A DNA stretch of 64,000 bases, taken from the NCBI RefSeq assembly GCF_021462225.1, contig NC_061812.1, forward strand, positions 49,023,363-49,087,362, given 5' to 3'. The position numbers and the translations under genes were made by a program. Shown here piece after piece: positions 43,911 to 55,286 of this stretch (the first letter of the stretch is position 1; every line of letters starts with the position of its first letter). The notes beneath the pieces are model-generated. The model saw only the letters and a program-made list of their open reading frames with translations. It was not told where the DNA came from and did not search any database. This stretch comes from Girardinichthys multiradiatus. Its lineage: Eukaryota > Chordata > Actinopteri > Cyprinodontiformes > Goodeidae.

Positions 43911-44476
43911 GTGAATGTCTGAGCCTTTCAGATATGATCCTTGTATACACTATCGTGGCACTTAGTTGTTTCCAGTTAACCTGTCTACCTGTGGAATATT
44001 CCAAACAGGTGTTTTTTGAACATTTCTGAACTTTCTCAGTCTTTAATGCCCCTGTGCCAGCTTTTTTGGAATGTGTTTCAAGCAATAAATTAAAAATGAG
44101 TTAATAATTGCAAAAAAACAATAAAGTTTATCAGTTTGAACATGTCAATTGGATATGGGTTGAACAGCATTTGTGAATATTTGTATTCTGTTTTTAATGT
44201 ATGTTTTCCACAACATCTCAACTTATTGAAATTGGGGTTGTAATGTTTAAAAAAAGATAAATAATTCAGATGCAACACATTTACATAGATTCCAAATCAG
44301 ACCAAAAATTTTCTATACCGTCTACAAATGTATGAAGGAACTTAAATTATTAACATTTAGAACATTTCTCTCCTAGATGAGGGCACTAAGGCATCAATCA
44401 TTTACTTAGCTTTAACATTGAAAGTATTCCTGAATCAGTGCTTCTGTGTTCTTTTTTGTCTCTGCTCTGTTCTTTC

Positions 44477-44513
44477 AAATCCCCAGTCGGTCGTGGCGAC
44501 CGACTGGGGATTT
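44477..44513. repeat. Perfect 17-bp-stem palindrome, first of a pair
   Basis: Arm aaatccccagtcggtcg (44477-44493), loop tgg, exact inverse 44497-44513; one more outer pair (44476/44514) also matches. Confidence 0.97.
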
Positions 44514-44550
44514 GTGTGAACGGCCATCTGCCACAGATGGCCGTTCACAC
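44514..44550. repeat. Perfect 17-bp-stem palindrome, second of a pair
   Basis: Arm gtgtgaacggccatctg (44514-44530), loop cca, exact inverse 44534-44550. It directly abuts the first palindrome. The right arm belongs to the LINE tail that follows. Confidence 0.97.
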
Positions 44551-44765
44551 TGAGCCTGGTTCTGCTGGAGGTTTCTTCATGCCAAAAGGGAGTTTTCCTC
44601 TCTACTGTCGCTACATGCATGCTCAGTATGAGGGATCGCTGCAAAGTCAATGCAAGCTACTATCTACTGTCGCTACATGCTCATCCAGGAGGAGTGAATG
44701 CTGCAATCAATGACTCGATGCAATCTGCTGGGTTTCCTTAGATAATTTCACTGCATTATTGAATA
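44534..44765 (+). mobile_element. LINE 3' tail relic, plus strand
   Basis: The gagcctggttctgctggagg stretch, two ctactgtcgctacatgc blocks and the ccaggaggagtgaatgctgc motif match the tails at 36290-36370 and (inverted) 20940-21100. No coding part remains. Confidence 0.7.
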
Positions 44766-44829
44766 ATCTTGTGCCCAGCCATGGGATGAAACATGGACTG
44801 ATATGTACAACAAATAAAGACACTGGTAA

Positions 44830-45250
44830 AAAAAACTCTGAATGTTTTTGCCTGATATCTATGTTTTGACCTCACTTCTGAGCCCTGGTTTTCCTGCCTT
44901 GCCTTACTCTTGCTGGACCTCTGCCGAATTTCTGATTTCTAAACAACAACCTATTTTCTGTGCCCTGACCTCTGAGTATTGCCTAACCCCTGAACTCATA
45001 AGTCTGCCTCTGCCTTCTTGTGTTTGACTCCTGCCTGTCTTCCGGTTTTTTAATTGTTCTCTGAAGATCTGTTACTGCTGCAGCAATTCTCTCTCCCCTG
45101 CTTCGTTACTACCTGTTGTGACATCATCACAGTCACTGCCGCTTTCCTTTAGAGATTAAAGGAATAAACAAAGTCAAGTTCCTGAGCCCGATCCTAAACA
45201 GGTTTATTGGCTTTGAGTCTTTCTGAGAACCTTGACTCTGCAACGGCAAC
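44830..45250. mobile_element. Possible Gypsy LTR relic
   Basis: A C/T-rich stretch with many repeated ctgcc, gacct and ctctg words resembles in composition the 3' part of the Ty3/Gypsy element at 50030-50260. An aataaac motif near 45161 could be a polyadenylation site. Weak. Confidence 0.3.
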
Positions 45251-45364
45251 TAACCTGTTTTCACCCCTTACAAAGTTTCCAGAATCTCGCCAGTTTATCT
45301 GTTGGAATAAATATTTTAAACGCTCTCAGTGTCTGCCTGAAATTTCGGGCTCTATTCTGTTCAT

Positions 45365-45460
45365 TACAACTTAAAGGTGAACCTCTGCCCCATCTGGAGA
45401 TCTCTAGCAGGTTTCCTTTTGGAATTAGCCTATATTTAGTTCCATACAGTGTTGTGCCAG
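45365..45460 (-). mobile_element. Short Tc1 transposase fragment
   Basis: The sequence aaaggtgaacctctgcccca near 45371 and the following 80 bases parallel 30083-30165 of the Tc1 pseudogene, encoding the FTFQQ region inverted. Confidence 0.55.
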
Positions 45461-46277
45461 TTAATCCTGAACAATAACTGGTTCTAAATTGAGTCCAGAC
45501 AAGTTAAAAGGAATAATTCATGTTCAAAGTTCAGCAATTAACCATTTTAAACTAAGTTCACAGTTCTAACCTGATCATGTTTTGTCTAAAAGTTCAAAAT
45601 TATATATTTTAGTCTTTGCGTCATTCACAAAGTTATTCTTGGATTATGCCATTGCCTATTATTCATCCTGTTCTCCCCTGTTGTTTTTAAACTGTATTAT
45701 GATGGCGCTGAGTTTGCAAAACAGCTGCTGCCATTAATATATTTTCATAGTTTCATCAATACAGTAATATTTTGCCCTCTTATTGCCATCAAGTCAGTGC
45801 AGATGGCAGGAGATTTTTTCTTTGTCCTTTAAAATATTATTGTACAGTAAAATACTGAATAACTGCCAAATACTGGAAGTTGAAGTTGACTTGGACAAAA
45901 GCACTCAGTAAAAATAAATTCAGGTCTCCTATCCATAATTTTGGTAATTTAAGAGTCAAACGAAGACAGTCTTCCTCTTCAATATAAATCTTTAATCTAG
46001 CCCGATTGAATCCTCGGTCAAATAGAACAAATTGCATCTCTGTTGTTTTTTCAGTTACTTTCCTGTAGGATGGTCGGAGATAAGAGTTTAAAGCTGTTTT
46101 GGCATCTCGTCGATGCTCTGTCTTCCACCCATAAATAACAAAAACACTTAGGCAGCAAAAAACCCTTCAGTGTAATCGGATATTTTTACAGCTTTGAGCA
46201 TTAGTCTTCAATTAGTGTTAGAGTTAGTCTTCAAGATCCTTAAATATCAAGCAAAACCGAAGTCAGCATGGTCAAGT
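45461..46277. other. Intergenic sequence, no feature seen
   Basis: No gene or repeat recognised. Confidence 0.35.
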
Positions 46278-46281
46278 TTAA

Positions 46282-47386
46282 AGGGGACATGTCATGTTTT
46301 TAAGTCTTTCCTTTTCACTCTTAAATCATTCAGTTGTAGTCTATATAAAGTGGAACTGCAATGCTTTGGTCTGAATTCCTTGTTAATGTTCTCAGGGGGT
46401 AAAAGATGCACCGCAGACTCCTCTTTTACCCCCTGAGAGCAACTTGTTTTGGTGCCATCTCTTTAAATGTTCTTGAGGGACTTCACACCCTGCCCCCTCG
46501 AGGTCAAAGAGCAATGCACTTTCACCCATTCCACCATTTTTGTACTTTGATAACAATTGTCTAGTGCCGCAGAAAAAAGACAAAAACAGTAAAAACAATG
46601 CAAAACTGTTCAATGTAATAATAATATTCAAAACATGCAGTACGGTCATGTCCTCAAAGCGCTAAAAACAGCACACAGCACTAACAAAAGCAGAAGGAAT
46701 GATGCTACTGCTATCAGAACAATGGACAGGACCTCATATTAACACAATAAATTCATGTCTAAAATAAACCTTGTTGTCATTTTAGTGTTATTTGCAGCTT
46801 ACAGCTTTGCTGTGTCCATCGTTTCCAGAGACAGAAGGAAATAAACCCTAAATCAGATGAAGTCTTTCAGCAAATCCTTCTTGATACTAGTGGAGGTTGA
46901 TGAAGAACTCATCCTTGAAATGGAGAACTGGGAATTTCCTCACTGATGTGGGAACATTTCCATGAAAAATAAAATTTAACCAGGCACTTCTAAGAGGTTC
47001 TGATGCTTGGGGACGGTGTTATGAATTGTGTGGGTTGATACACCACCAAACCAAATGTATCCTCTTTCACGGTAGGCATACTTGAGCTTGGACTACAAAA
47101 TCGTAGCAAGAAATAAATATGGTGGATACACGAAATTGATCAGATGGAAGTCCATGACCTTGTTTCGCTGTTCCACAGCAAATACTGTGACGTAATAGTT
47201 GGAAAAACAAGACAGATGATAGAGAAAACTAAATGGACTGAAAAATATAACCCAAACAGAATATAAAGATATTTCTACAACACCTGGAGAGACGAAATTG
47301 AACTTTTCTGCACTCCTACATACTCCAGGTACACAAAAAAATGTATTTAAAGGATAGAAAAGTGGATTTTGCATGATATGTCCCCT
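46282..47386. mobile_element. Non-autonomous TTAA-flanked DNA transposon
   Basis: Termini aggggacatgtcatg (46282) and the inverse of aggggacatatcatg (ending 47386) are flanked by TTAA on both sides (46278-46281 and 47387-47390). Length is 1105 bases. There is no transposase. TTAA duplication is the habit of piggyBac-type elements, which is the likeliest source of enzyme, but the termini are not diagnostic. Confidence 0.72.
46391..46437. repeat. 16-bp perfect inverted repeat inside the TTAA element
   Basis: ctcagggggtaaaaga (46391-46406) and its exact inverse (46422-46437) with a 15-base loop. Confidence 0.95.
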
Positions 47387-47390
47387 TTAA

Positions 47391-47689
47391 AGAAAAGGGA
47401 GATGTGTTGGCCTAAATGAACTAAATAGTTCCTCAAAAGCTGAACTGCTTCTCTGTTGCCTGCATGTGCACACAGACACTCAGCAGACAATGAGAGGGTG
47501 TCTCTTGGGATACTGCTAAAATATCCAAAGTTTGCACCTAAAAAACATAATGTTGTTCACCCCTAAAATGGGCCACAGTTAAAGATGTCAAAAAGAGCTT
47601 AGTTCCCTTGACATCCCTCACATAAAAACAGCATTGTTCAGTTCAAAAAAGTTCTCAAAAAGATCTAAAAAATGTGAGGTCCACTCATT
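47391..47689. other. Unassigned sequence
   Basis: No recognisable feature. Confidence 0.3.
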
Positions 47690-48080
47690 AGTACCCATTC
47701 ATGCACAACACTGTCACCATCCATCTGACCAGCTTCCCTGTCCCTGTAGAAGAAAAAATATCCCCAAAGCATGATGCTGCCACAACCATGTTTTAAAGTG
47801 GGGATAGCGTGTTCAGGGCGATGTGCAGTGTTAGTTAAGTTTGGTCAGTTTAGAGTATGTTCTTCCATACTTTGTTGTATCTCTTACTTGGCTTGTGGCA
47901 AACTGCAAACATTTATATGGAAACTTTCTACTGTTCTTGGATTTTCTTAAGCAATGGTGTTCTTTATGACACTGTCCATAAATGCTGGATTTAATGAGTG
48001 CATGACTAATAGCTGTCCTGTTAACACCTGGGCAGTGTATCTCTGCAGCTCCTCCAGAATTGAGCCTGAGTACCTACCAC
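47690..48080 (-). mobile_element. Decayed Tc1 transposase fragment
   Basis: Reads on the minus strand as the middle of a Tc1 transposase: a GGSIML-type block (near 47770-47800, inverse of agcatgatgctgccacaacc), and the stretch paralleling 30240-30480. Stops throughout. Confidence 0.65.
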
Positions 48081-48179
48081 TGAGCAAAGGTGTCAGAATA
48101 CGGGTGCATGCATGTATGTATGTCTATCAAATAAAGTCACAATAAAATACAGTGAAGTTTGTTGACAAAATGAAAAAGG

Positions 48180-48305
48180 TTTAAAGCAGTGATGTCCAAA
48201 ACTCAGTCCTCAATGGCCAATTTCCTGCATGTCTGAGCTGTTGTCGTGGTTCAGCACAACTGAACTTAATGAGCGCCTAATTAGTAGGCCTTTGCATATG
48301 TTGGG
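48180..48305. repeat. Possible short interspersed repeat
   Basis: Wording such as ctcagtcctcaatggcc and aatgagcgcctaattagtag resembles a short DNA repeat common in fish genomes. Family not certain. Confidence 0.35.
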
Positions 48306-48620
48306 ACCCACAGCTATGGATTTCAACATTAAACTCCGGTACGAACTCTTCTGGAACTTTTCAAAATAAAGTGCATTAATCTTCTTCCGGCACAGCTAGG
48401 AAACGGGATAACTGCGGACTTCCTGTGACGCCACTACCCAAATAAAAGCACAGCTGTTTCTACATCCGCTCTCTTCCACACCGGTGTTCATCGGGATAGG
48501 AGGGGGACACAGCGCTACTGTCTTTTGCTGGCAAAAAGACATAAACTCTTCAAACTGGATCCAAGAGTGTCATGTGATCATCGATCATATGCAAAGATAA
48601 GTACGAATGAAATACTGTCT
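48306..48620. other. Unassigned sequence left of Gypsy pol
   Basis: A GC-richer stretch with aataaagtgc (about 48365) and aataaaagca (about 48441). It could be part of an LTR, but no TG...CA boundaries or matching partner were found. Confidence 0.3.
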
Positions 48621-48628
48621 GTGTCAAG

Positions 48629-48853
48629 TTGGCGTTGACAGAGTGGAGACATTGGCTGGAGGGGACTAAGGAGCCGTTTATGGTGTGGACTGACCATAAG
48701 AACTTGGAGTACCTGAAATCAGCAAAATGGCTAAACCCCAGACAGGCTAGGCGGGCTTTGTTTTTGGGTCGTTTTAATTTCTCCCTATCTTACAGGCCAG
48801 GGAGTAGTAATGGCAAACCTGACGCCCTGTCCCGGATTCAAGAGCGTGAATAA
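48629..48853 (+). pseudogene. Gypsy RNase H domain fragment
   Basis: Contains [20 protein letters not shown] and the terminal [11 protein letters not shown] motif of Ty3/Gypsy RNase H. The frame is the same as that of the integrase, but TAA at 48851-48853 separates them. The 5' portion with the RT is absent. Confidence 0.88.
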
Positions 48854-48901
48854 TCTCAGTCTGCGGGTGAAGAGGAGTTTATCCTTCCTGAAACCATCAG
48901 G

Positions 48902-49711
48902 TTGTCTGTGTCCCGAGTGGAGGTAGAAATGGAGGTCCAGGAAGCCATTAGAGATCTGCCTATCCCACCATCTTGTCGACCTGACCACTGTTTTGTTCCT
49001 GAACGCCTTGTGCCTAAGGTACTGGAGTCTTGTCATTGCTCTCGTTTAGATTGTCATCCAGGAATCAACAGAACCATTCAGACAGCTCGAACTCAGTTTT
49101 GGTGGCTATCGCTGGTCAAGGATGTCAAAGACTTTGTTGCTGAATGCACTCAATGTTGTCGAGCCAAGCCTTCTCGTCGCCACCCTGCAAGGTTGTTGCA
49201 CCCTTTGCCAATTCCCCCTCGCCCATGGTCACATATTGCGATGGATTTTGTGACAGGTCTACCGGTTTCTAATGGTCACTTTGTAGTACTAACCATTATT
49301 GACAGATTTTCAAAAATGGTTCATCTGGTGCCCTTGGAGAAGCTTCCATCTGCTAAGGAGATGGGTGAGATATTGACACGAGACGTTTTCAGGCTCCATG
49401 GAATTCCAAATGACATTGTTTCTGATAGAGGACCCCAATTTGTGTCACGTTTCTGGAAGGAGTTTTGTTCGTTGTTGGGAATTTTTGTTAGTCTTTCCTC
49501 AGGGTTTCATCCTCAGTCTGATGGCCAAACCAAGAGAGCCAACCAAGAAGCTGAAACCAAACTTCGTATATTATGTGAGTCTGACCCGAGCAAGTGGTCA
49601 CACAATTTGCCCTGGGTTGAAGACGCCATGAACTCTATGCAATCAAGTGCCACTGGTTTGTCTCCTTTTCATGTTGTGTTTGGTTTCCAGCCACCCAAGC
49701 GGCTGCCCTAA
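48902..49711 (+). pseudogene. Gypsy integrase with altered catalytic residue
   Basis: The HHCC zinc-binding region lies near 49020-49165 (LDCHPGINRTI ... ECTQCCRAKP). The catalytic core follows, with D in IAMDFVTGLP and D in IVSDRGPQF. At the place where the catalytic Glu is expected, 35 residues further on (DGQTKRANQE), the residue is Lys, so the active site is destroyed. TAA at 49709-49711 ends the frame after PPKRLP. A C-terminal segment ([15 protein letters not shown], near 49810) continues in another frame. Confidence 0.88.
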
Positions 49712-50465
49712 GGTGCCAAAGAATATGGAGAAAGGCCAGGAGCTCGATGATCAGAATGTCACTGGTTCAGTCAAGAACGGCCAACCGGTTACAGATTCCT
49801 GCCCCTAAGTACCAGGTGGGGCAGAAAGTTTGGCTCTCCGCCAAGGACCTTCCATTATGGGTAGAATCCCGAAAATTGGCACCCCGATTTGTTGGACCTT
49901 TCCCAATCTCCAAGATCATCAACCCTGTCGCTGTACGACTGAGATTCCCCAACTCCATGACTTGGACTTGGACTTGGATTCCTACGAGGTGTGAGTAGAT
50001 ATCCAGCGTTCCTTCCTGTCTGATCATTGTTCTTGACCTTGCCTTGCCTTTTGGATTTATGCCTCTGCCTGCTCCCTGTTGGACTATTTGGATTTTGGTT
50101 GTCGACCTTGTTTCCTGCATCTGGTTTATGCCTCTGCCTGCCCCTTGCCTGATGCCTCTTGTTCCGATCGTTGACCCTGTTTCTGTCCTTGGATTATTGA
50201 GCCAGCCTAGCCCTCGGATTATTCAGCCTGGAGTCACTTCTTACCTGTGCTGTGGAGATCACCGCCTGCTGCCCACTGAGGTTTCCCCTCTGGGTTTCAA
50301 GTTCCACTCAAGACAAAAGCAGGTTAGTGGCTTTTCTGATCCCTGCAAAATCTGGAGAGACTACAAGTCACTAATCCCTCGTTTTCCTATGGCTGAATAA
50401 ACCTTTTAAACTTTCAGTATTGTGTCTGGCTGAATCTTGGGTCTGCCTTTTTCTGATTCATAGCA

Positions 50466-50930
50466 CTTACATACACTACTGAAATACTCTCATACACACT
50501 ACTGAAATACTCTCATACACACTACTGAAATGTTTTTACACGCACTACTGAAATACTCTCATACACACTACTGAAATGTTTTTACACGCACTACTGAAAT
50601 ACTCTCATACACACTACTGAAATATTTTTACACACACTACTGAAATACTCTTACATACACTACTGAAATACTCTTACACACACTACTGAAATACTCTTAC
50701 ATACACTACTGAAATGCTCTCATACACACTACTGAAATGCTCTTGCACACACTACTGAAACATTGTTACGCACACTACTAAAATACTCTAACATACACTA
50801 CTGAAATATTCTCATACACACTACTGAAAAGTTTTTACACGCGCTACTGAAATGCTCTTACACACTACTGAAACACTCTCATACACACTGCTGAAATATT
50901 CTCATACACACTACTGAAATGTTTTCGAAT
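50466..50930. repeat. Minisatellite, about 20 copies of a 22-23 bp unit
   Basis: Unit of the form acacactactgaaatactct, with variants gtttttacacgc and ctcttacata. I count 20 occurrences of the actactgaaa core or one-base variants. Units alternate in places as a 46-base dimer (near 50510-50610). It directly follows the Gypsy 3' region. Confidence 0.95.
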
Positions 50931-51899
50931 TATTTCAGTAGAAACGGTAGGCGTTTTAGAAGAAACGGAAGTTGTTTCCTTCTAAGGCGGCATTTGTGGG
51001 CTGATTACGTCACAACGATGTGACGAAGGCTGTTAAAATTCAAAGGCTCCTCCAGAGGGAGCCAACAAATGTGTCCTTTTTCCCAGATGTGAAGGATGGG
51101 TCCAGTGTATACTTTGTGAAATGGAAGTAGTAATGACAATACATATAATTTATATTAGAGATGTCTTCCCCCTTGGGATTCGACTGGTCGTGGAGTGGAG
51201 GCCTGAGGAGGTAAGGAAATCAAGAGGAGTTAGGAAGCCAGATGGTGGAGATGGGGAGGAGGAGGGTCGCAGCTCAGTTTAAAGAGCGAGGTAATCCGTG
51301 AGTGAAGATATTTAAAGCGGAGCCTTGGACGGTGATTGGCTGAAGAAGAAATGCGGATTTGAAGCTGATTGGCTATAGCAGGGACCCATGGTGGAGTCAT
51401 TGGACGGCGCACAGGAGGGGGTGAGTCTTCCAGATTGAATTTTCATCAAAACTCTATGAAATGTAATTTGTGGAAAATTCTAGAAAAAATAAAATGTACA
51501 CAGGCATGCAATGAAAAATAGTAAATACAGCATTTAAAATACTAAAATAAAACATTTAACCTGGTTAAATAAAGATTAAATAAAATTGTAAAATACAAGA
51601 ATTTTAATTTCATATACATTAAATTATAAGTGGAGTTTATGGAGGGTACACAGAATCGGAATTTCTGGACATTTTAGCATTCAAAAAATATTTATTTTCC
51701 AGATTCTGTTAACATTATTCTAAAATTTACAATATCCTTTGTAAAAACCTGAGCTTTAGAGTTATACATTTTATTTATTCATTCCATTGTTCCTTAAATT
51801 GCACTGGATCCATAAGCATAAAAAGTTGAAATTATTATTTTACATTTATTTTTTTACCAACTTGCATCTGTCCAGAATTGTTGCTTTACGTCAGGATAT
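50931..51899. other. Intergenic sequence, no feature seen
   Basis: About 1 kb. The stretch 51150-51420 is G/A-rich; no gene was recognised. Confidence 0.35.
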
Positions 51900-52165
51900 G
51901 TTGAAATGATTTGCAGTCATGTGTTATGTAATACAGGCTGTGGCCAACTGAAGGCGCTGATGGATTAATAAAATGATGGCGTAAATGGCTGCTATCCCAA
52001 CAGCGTGTGTGTCTGGCTTTCTTACAAAAAGATCACATCAGAACATGGTGTCAGAAGTTAAACGAATAAGCTAACAACAACAAAACAATAATGGAAGGAC
52101 TAAAGCCACCATCCGGACTTGAGCTTCTGCAAGGGAACCTGTCAGAAAATTTGTGGAGATTTTGA
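51900..52165 (+). mobile_element. Gypsy-type retrotransposon 5' end relic (LTR end, primer site, start of gag)
   Basis: The probable end of an LTR (ctttcttacaaaaagatcac near 52017) is followed by tggtgtcagaagt at about 52046, a primer-binding-like site. A gag start at ATG 52091 (MEGLKPPSGLELLQGN) stops at TGA after about 25 codons. The rest of the element is absent. Confidence 0.6.
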
Positions 52166-52476
52166 CAAATGTTTGGGCTATACATGGAAGCAACTGTATG
52201 GAGGATCAATCCTACCATAATTAGGAATATATACAGAAATAAATAAATGCTCAATAAATAAAAACGCATACTATTAATACACAAAAAAATGCAGTAAATA
52301 AACAATTGTAAACAAATTAAATTATTCAATGAGACATAAATGTATATATATAATTCAATTAATTTCTTTATTTATTCACCTTTGTAATAATTACCTTATT
52401 TATTTATTATCCATCACAATTTTCAACTTTATTTACTAATGACGTATTTTTAAATTTATTTATTTATGTGATCTCT
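52166..52476. other. AT-rich sequence, no feature seen
   Basis: Many tttattta words; no recognisable feature. Confidence 0.35.
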
Positions 52477-52785
52477 TAAGGGAAGCTGCTAATAGACTGG
52501 AGGACATCCAGTTGTGATGGCAAGGCAACGACCTCAGCTCCCGGTGTACGGCCATTGCGGCTGGGTGTCCTCCAGCCTATTAGCAGTTTCCCTTAAGGGG
52601 TCTGAAGCTCCATACAGCGAGCCAAGCACACGGCCCCACTCCAAGCACCCGTGGCGCATCCCATTCCCCACCACACAGTGCACCGCAATGGCAAGACAAC
52701 AACCTCAGCTTCCCGGTGTCCGACCTCCGACGGTGTCCGAATGGTTTCAGACCTCCTAAGGGAAGCTGCTTGTAGACTGGAGGAA
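52477..52785. repeat. Fold-back repeat with a partial third arm
   Basis: The arm cttaagggaagctgctaata (52477 onwards, about 36 bases) is inverted at about 52560-52600. A third copy of the arm (ctaagggaagctgcttgtag) is at about 52757 in the first orientation. The spacer words atggcaaggcaacgacctca (52519) and atggcaagacaacaacctca (52689) form a direct repeat. Confidence 0.85.
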
Positions 52786-52838
52786 TTAGTTAAGAATTAG
52801 TTAAGAGTTAAGAGTTAAGAGTTAAGAGTCTGTTAAGA
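52786..52838. repeat. Short tandem repeat of a ttaagag heptamer
   Basis: Several successive gagttaa/ttaagag units with an initial gaattagttaa variant. Confidence 0.8.
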
Positions 52839-53690
52839 GGTTGGACATCGAACGTCTGTCTTCCGAGTTCGCCATTGCTATATGCTTTTAGGTGGGGAAA
52901 AGCCATGCAGGTTCGAGCTATGCAGGCTAAAGCTAACCAGGCAAGACTGAAGACATATCATATCACATAAACATAGAACATGTTTTTAGTAAAAAGTGTA
53001 TTTCTTAGTATGAAAAAAACTGATAATCAGTTCTGAAACAGTTAATAATTAATGCCAACATAACCTAAAATGTCACAAATTTCCAGCGAAAAATATTCTG
53101 TTTCATTTTCTGGTACTTGTGGTTATTCACCACATACCTACTAAACGCTTTTTATTTCCATTCACAAACAGATACCAGGTTGCGAGAAATCCCAGAGTGC
53201 AAGGCCGATATCAGGCAGCGGTTAGTGAGGAAGTCCCCGTCTAGCCGCACGGTTAGCTTAGTAGCCAGTCCTGCCTATAAGCCTGAAAACTGAAAAAAAC
53301 ATTTATAAGTTGGCTTATTCTTGATGAACTGACTGCACAGATCAAGTTTTAATGTCTACGTTTTTGCTTAAAAACATCTTAAAACTACTTTTTGGGACAA
53401 ATTAATGGTATAAAAATGTATAGGAACCTCTGCCATTACAGAAGCAGCTGGTGCCATGCCTTGCTGCACACAACTCTGCCCCTTCAACAAATCCCGGGGA
53501 AAGCTGAAAAGACCTACTCAAGAGTGGACGGCTTGGTAGTTCAGGGGGGTCCTGGGGATCTTGTCTGCCACCTTGCGCTATGGGGTGTGGGGTTGGGATT
53601 GGTGGGGGGAGCTGGTGGTGGTGGAGCTGTGGTGTTGGATTGTGGCTCTGATGATTTGGGGGGGGGGGTCTCTAAGTGCCGATATACAAG
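52839..53690. other. Intergenic sequence, no feature seen
   Basis: Includes a G-rich stretch (53585-53675) ending in a run of ten G. No gene recognised. Confidence 0.4.
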
Positions 53691-53694
53691 AATG

Positions 53695-53995
53695 TGAATG
53701 TGGATTTAGGCCTAATGTGTGGTGTGTTTCTGTGAGTGTAGGTATGCATGTGTGCAGTTACATGTACATATGTGGAGGTACATGTTTGTTTGTATGTGTA
53801 CATGTGTATATGTATGTATGTGTGTATATATATATATATGTATGTGTGTATGTGTATGTATGCGTGTGGGTATTTATGCATGTGTCTATATGCATGTATG
53901 TATGTGTATGTGTATGTATGTATATATGTGTAGATATATATATGTGTATATGTGTGTATATGTATATATATAGATAATTGTGTATATATATTTAT
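53695..53995. repeat. Compound TG/TA microsatellite region
   Basis: Long imperfect runs of tgtgtatgtatg and tatatata words. Open frames on both strands across it are low-complexity artefacts. Confidence 0.95.
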
Positions 53996-55286
53996 TTATT
54001 AGTTTTTGGTTTGTGAATTCTGGATCAAAAACATAGATGTTAATTAGGAAGGTTACTCAGTTAATTTAAGTGCAATTAGAGGGAGAAGGGGTATTAAAAA
54101 TAAGTTTTACTTCTTCATACCCCTTTTCAGACAATTTATATTAATTAATAATCAATGTCAGATCTCAGGTTAAATATACTGACAAGTTTGCTTGTTGGAA
54201 TATGTTTATTTTATGTTTATTTTACTGGTTGCTATTTGTGTTTAAGTTAATTTAATTTATTTGGAACTGGAAATTTAATTTAATGTTTACCAAACACTTT
54301 TTTGTATGGTATTTGGATATTTGTTCGTTTGTTATAAGCATTTCTGAAATTGATTTATTTACCGAAATCATTGTCTGAAATAAATAAAATAAAAAAAAAA
54401 TAAAAATAAAAAAGCCCCGGGAAAATGAAATTACCCGGGTAAATTTGTCTTAAAACACAACCTGGGCTTTCAGAAGCCTGGGGCTTTTCCAAAGCCTGGG
54501 GCTCAACGAGCAATGGAAAAAGGGTTTACCCTTTCCCTTAGTTTACAGCACTAGTTTGCACAAATTACTTCACCACGGACTACTTTGAGAACTTACATCA
54601 GTACATGTCAGGATTTGCAGCAAGACTTCATATCTGCAAATTATTGTTGTACGTAATAAGTTCAGTTTTCGTTTTGGGCTCCTCCTCATGCTCATTCTGA
54701 AAGGAGCTTTAAAAAAGGGGAAACTGAGGAGGTTAAATCTCATTATCTGAGAATGATTTTGTGTGAAAAATGTAATTAACATGTTTTGTATAGCCCATAG
54801 GCCTATCCCAAATATTTAAAAACATCAAGCGCGACTTTGGTCCTGCCCATAGATGACAGTTGAGCAGGCCAGGCCAGCGGGTGCCGGGGTCCTCGGTGAC
54901 AGGAGTCACATGAACCCTCTTTTCATGAATCAGTTCAGAAATTCAAGTCCAGAAACCAACAATGCATGACCAGCTTTATAGCACAGTAGGTTATAGCACA
55001 TACGTGTCAACACTATAATGCACAGTTCCGACATCGCTTATAGATATATGTTGAGGGAGAGTACATATTAATATGTATCATGTCATCAGCAATTTTCTTA
55101 CCTTTAATTAGAGCCATCATCTATAAAAAAAAATCACATAAGGAATAGAGGCGCTGTGACAAATGCATTCTCATCATACAACAGAATAGCTTGGTCTTGT
55201 TGACATGACTAAATGCATAGCAATGGCGCCTGCGTGCGCCCGTCACTATCTATAGCGGCAAATAAGAGAAGTCCATTCCATTAATA
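53996..55286. other. Intergenic sequence, no feature seen
   Basis: An A-rich run is near 54380-54412. No gene or transposon recognised before the TA at 55285-55286. Confidence 0.35.

Larger units (their letters stand above)
42181..44240 (-). mobile_element. Tc1-type element split by an L1-like insertion
   Basis: The left part starts inside the inverted repeat (ttcaacctat at 42181), its outer end being lost at the LINE junction. The right end finishes gaaattggggttg at 44240 with TA at 44241-44242. The inner inverted-repeat segments (for example aaaaaagctgggacaggggc near 42273 and its counterpart near 44050-44070) pair. The transposase relic is on the minus strand. Confidence 0.82.
48610..50400 (+). 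mobile_element. Ty3/Gypsy retrotransposon, 3' pol part, inactive
   Basis: The order RNase H, zinc-binding integrase N-terminus, integrase core, C-terminal domain and a C/T-rich 3' region (about 50030-50460) is that of Ty3/Gypsy. gag, protease and most of the RT are missing. Breaks include TAA at 48851-48853, TAA at 49709-49711 and at least one frameshift before 49747. Sequence after 49990 may be the 3' LTR; no matching 5' LTR is in the window. Confidence 0.88.

Noticed and set aside
50466..50930. CRISPR-like array
   Set aside because: Units are contiguous with no unique spacers, in a vertebrate genome; this is a minisatellite.
53561..53977. 138-codon Cys/Val/Tyr-rich frame and its partners
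   Set aside because: Low-complexity product of the TG/TA microsatellite; open in several frames and both strands.
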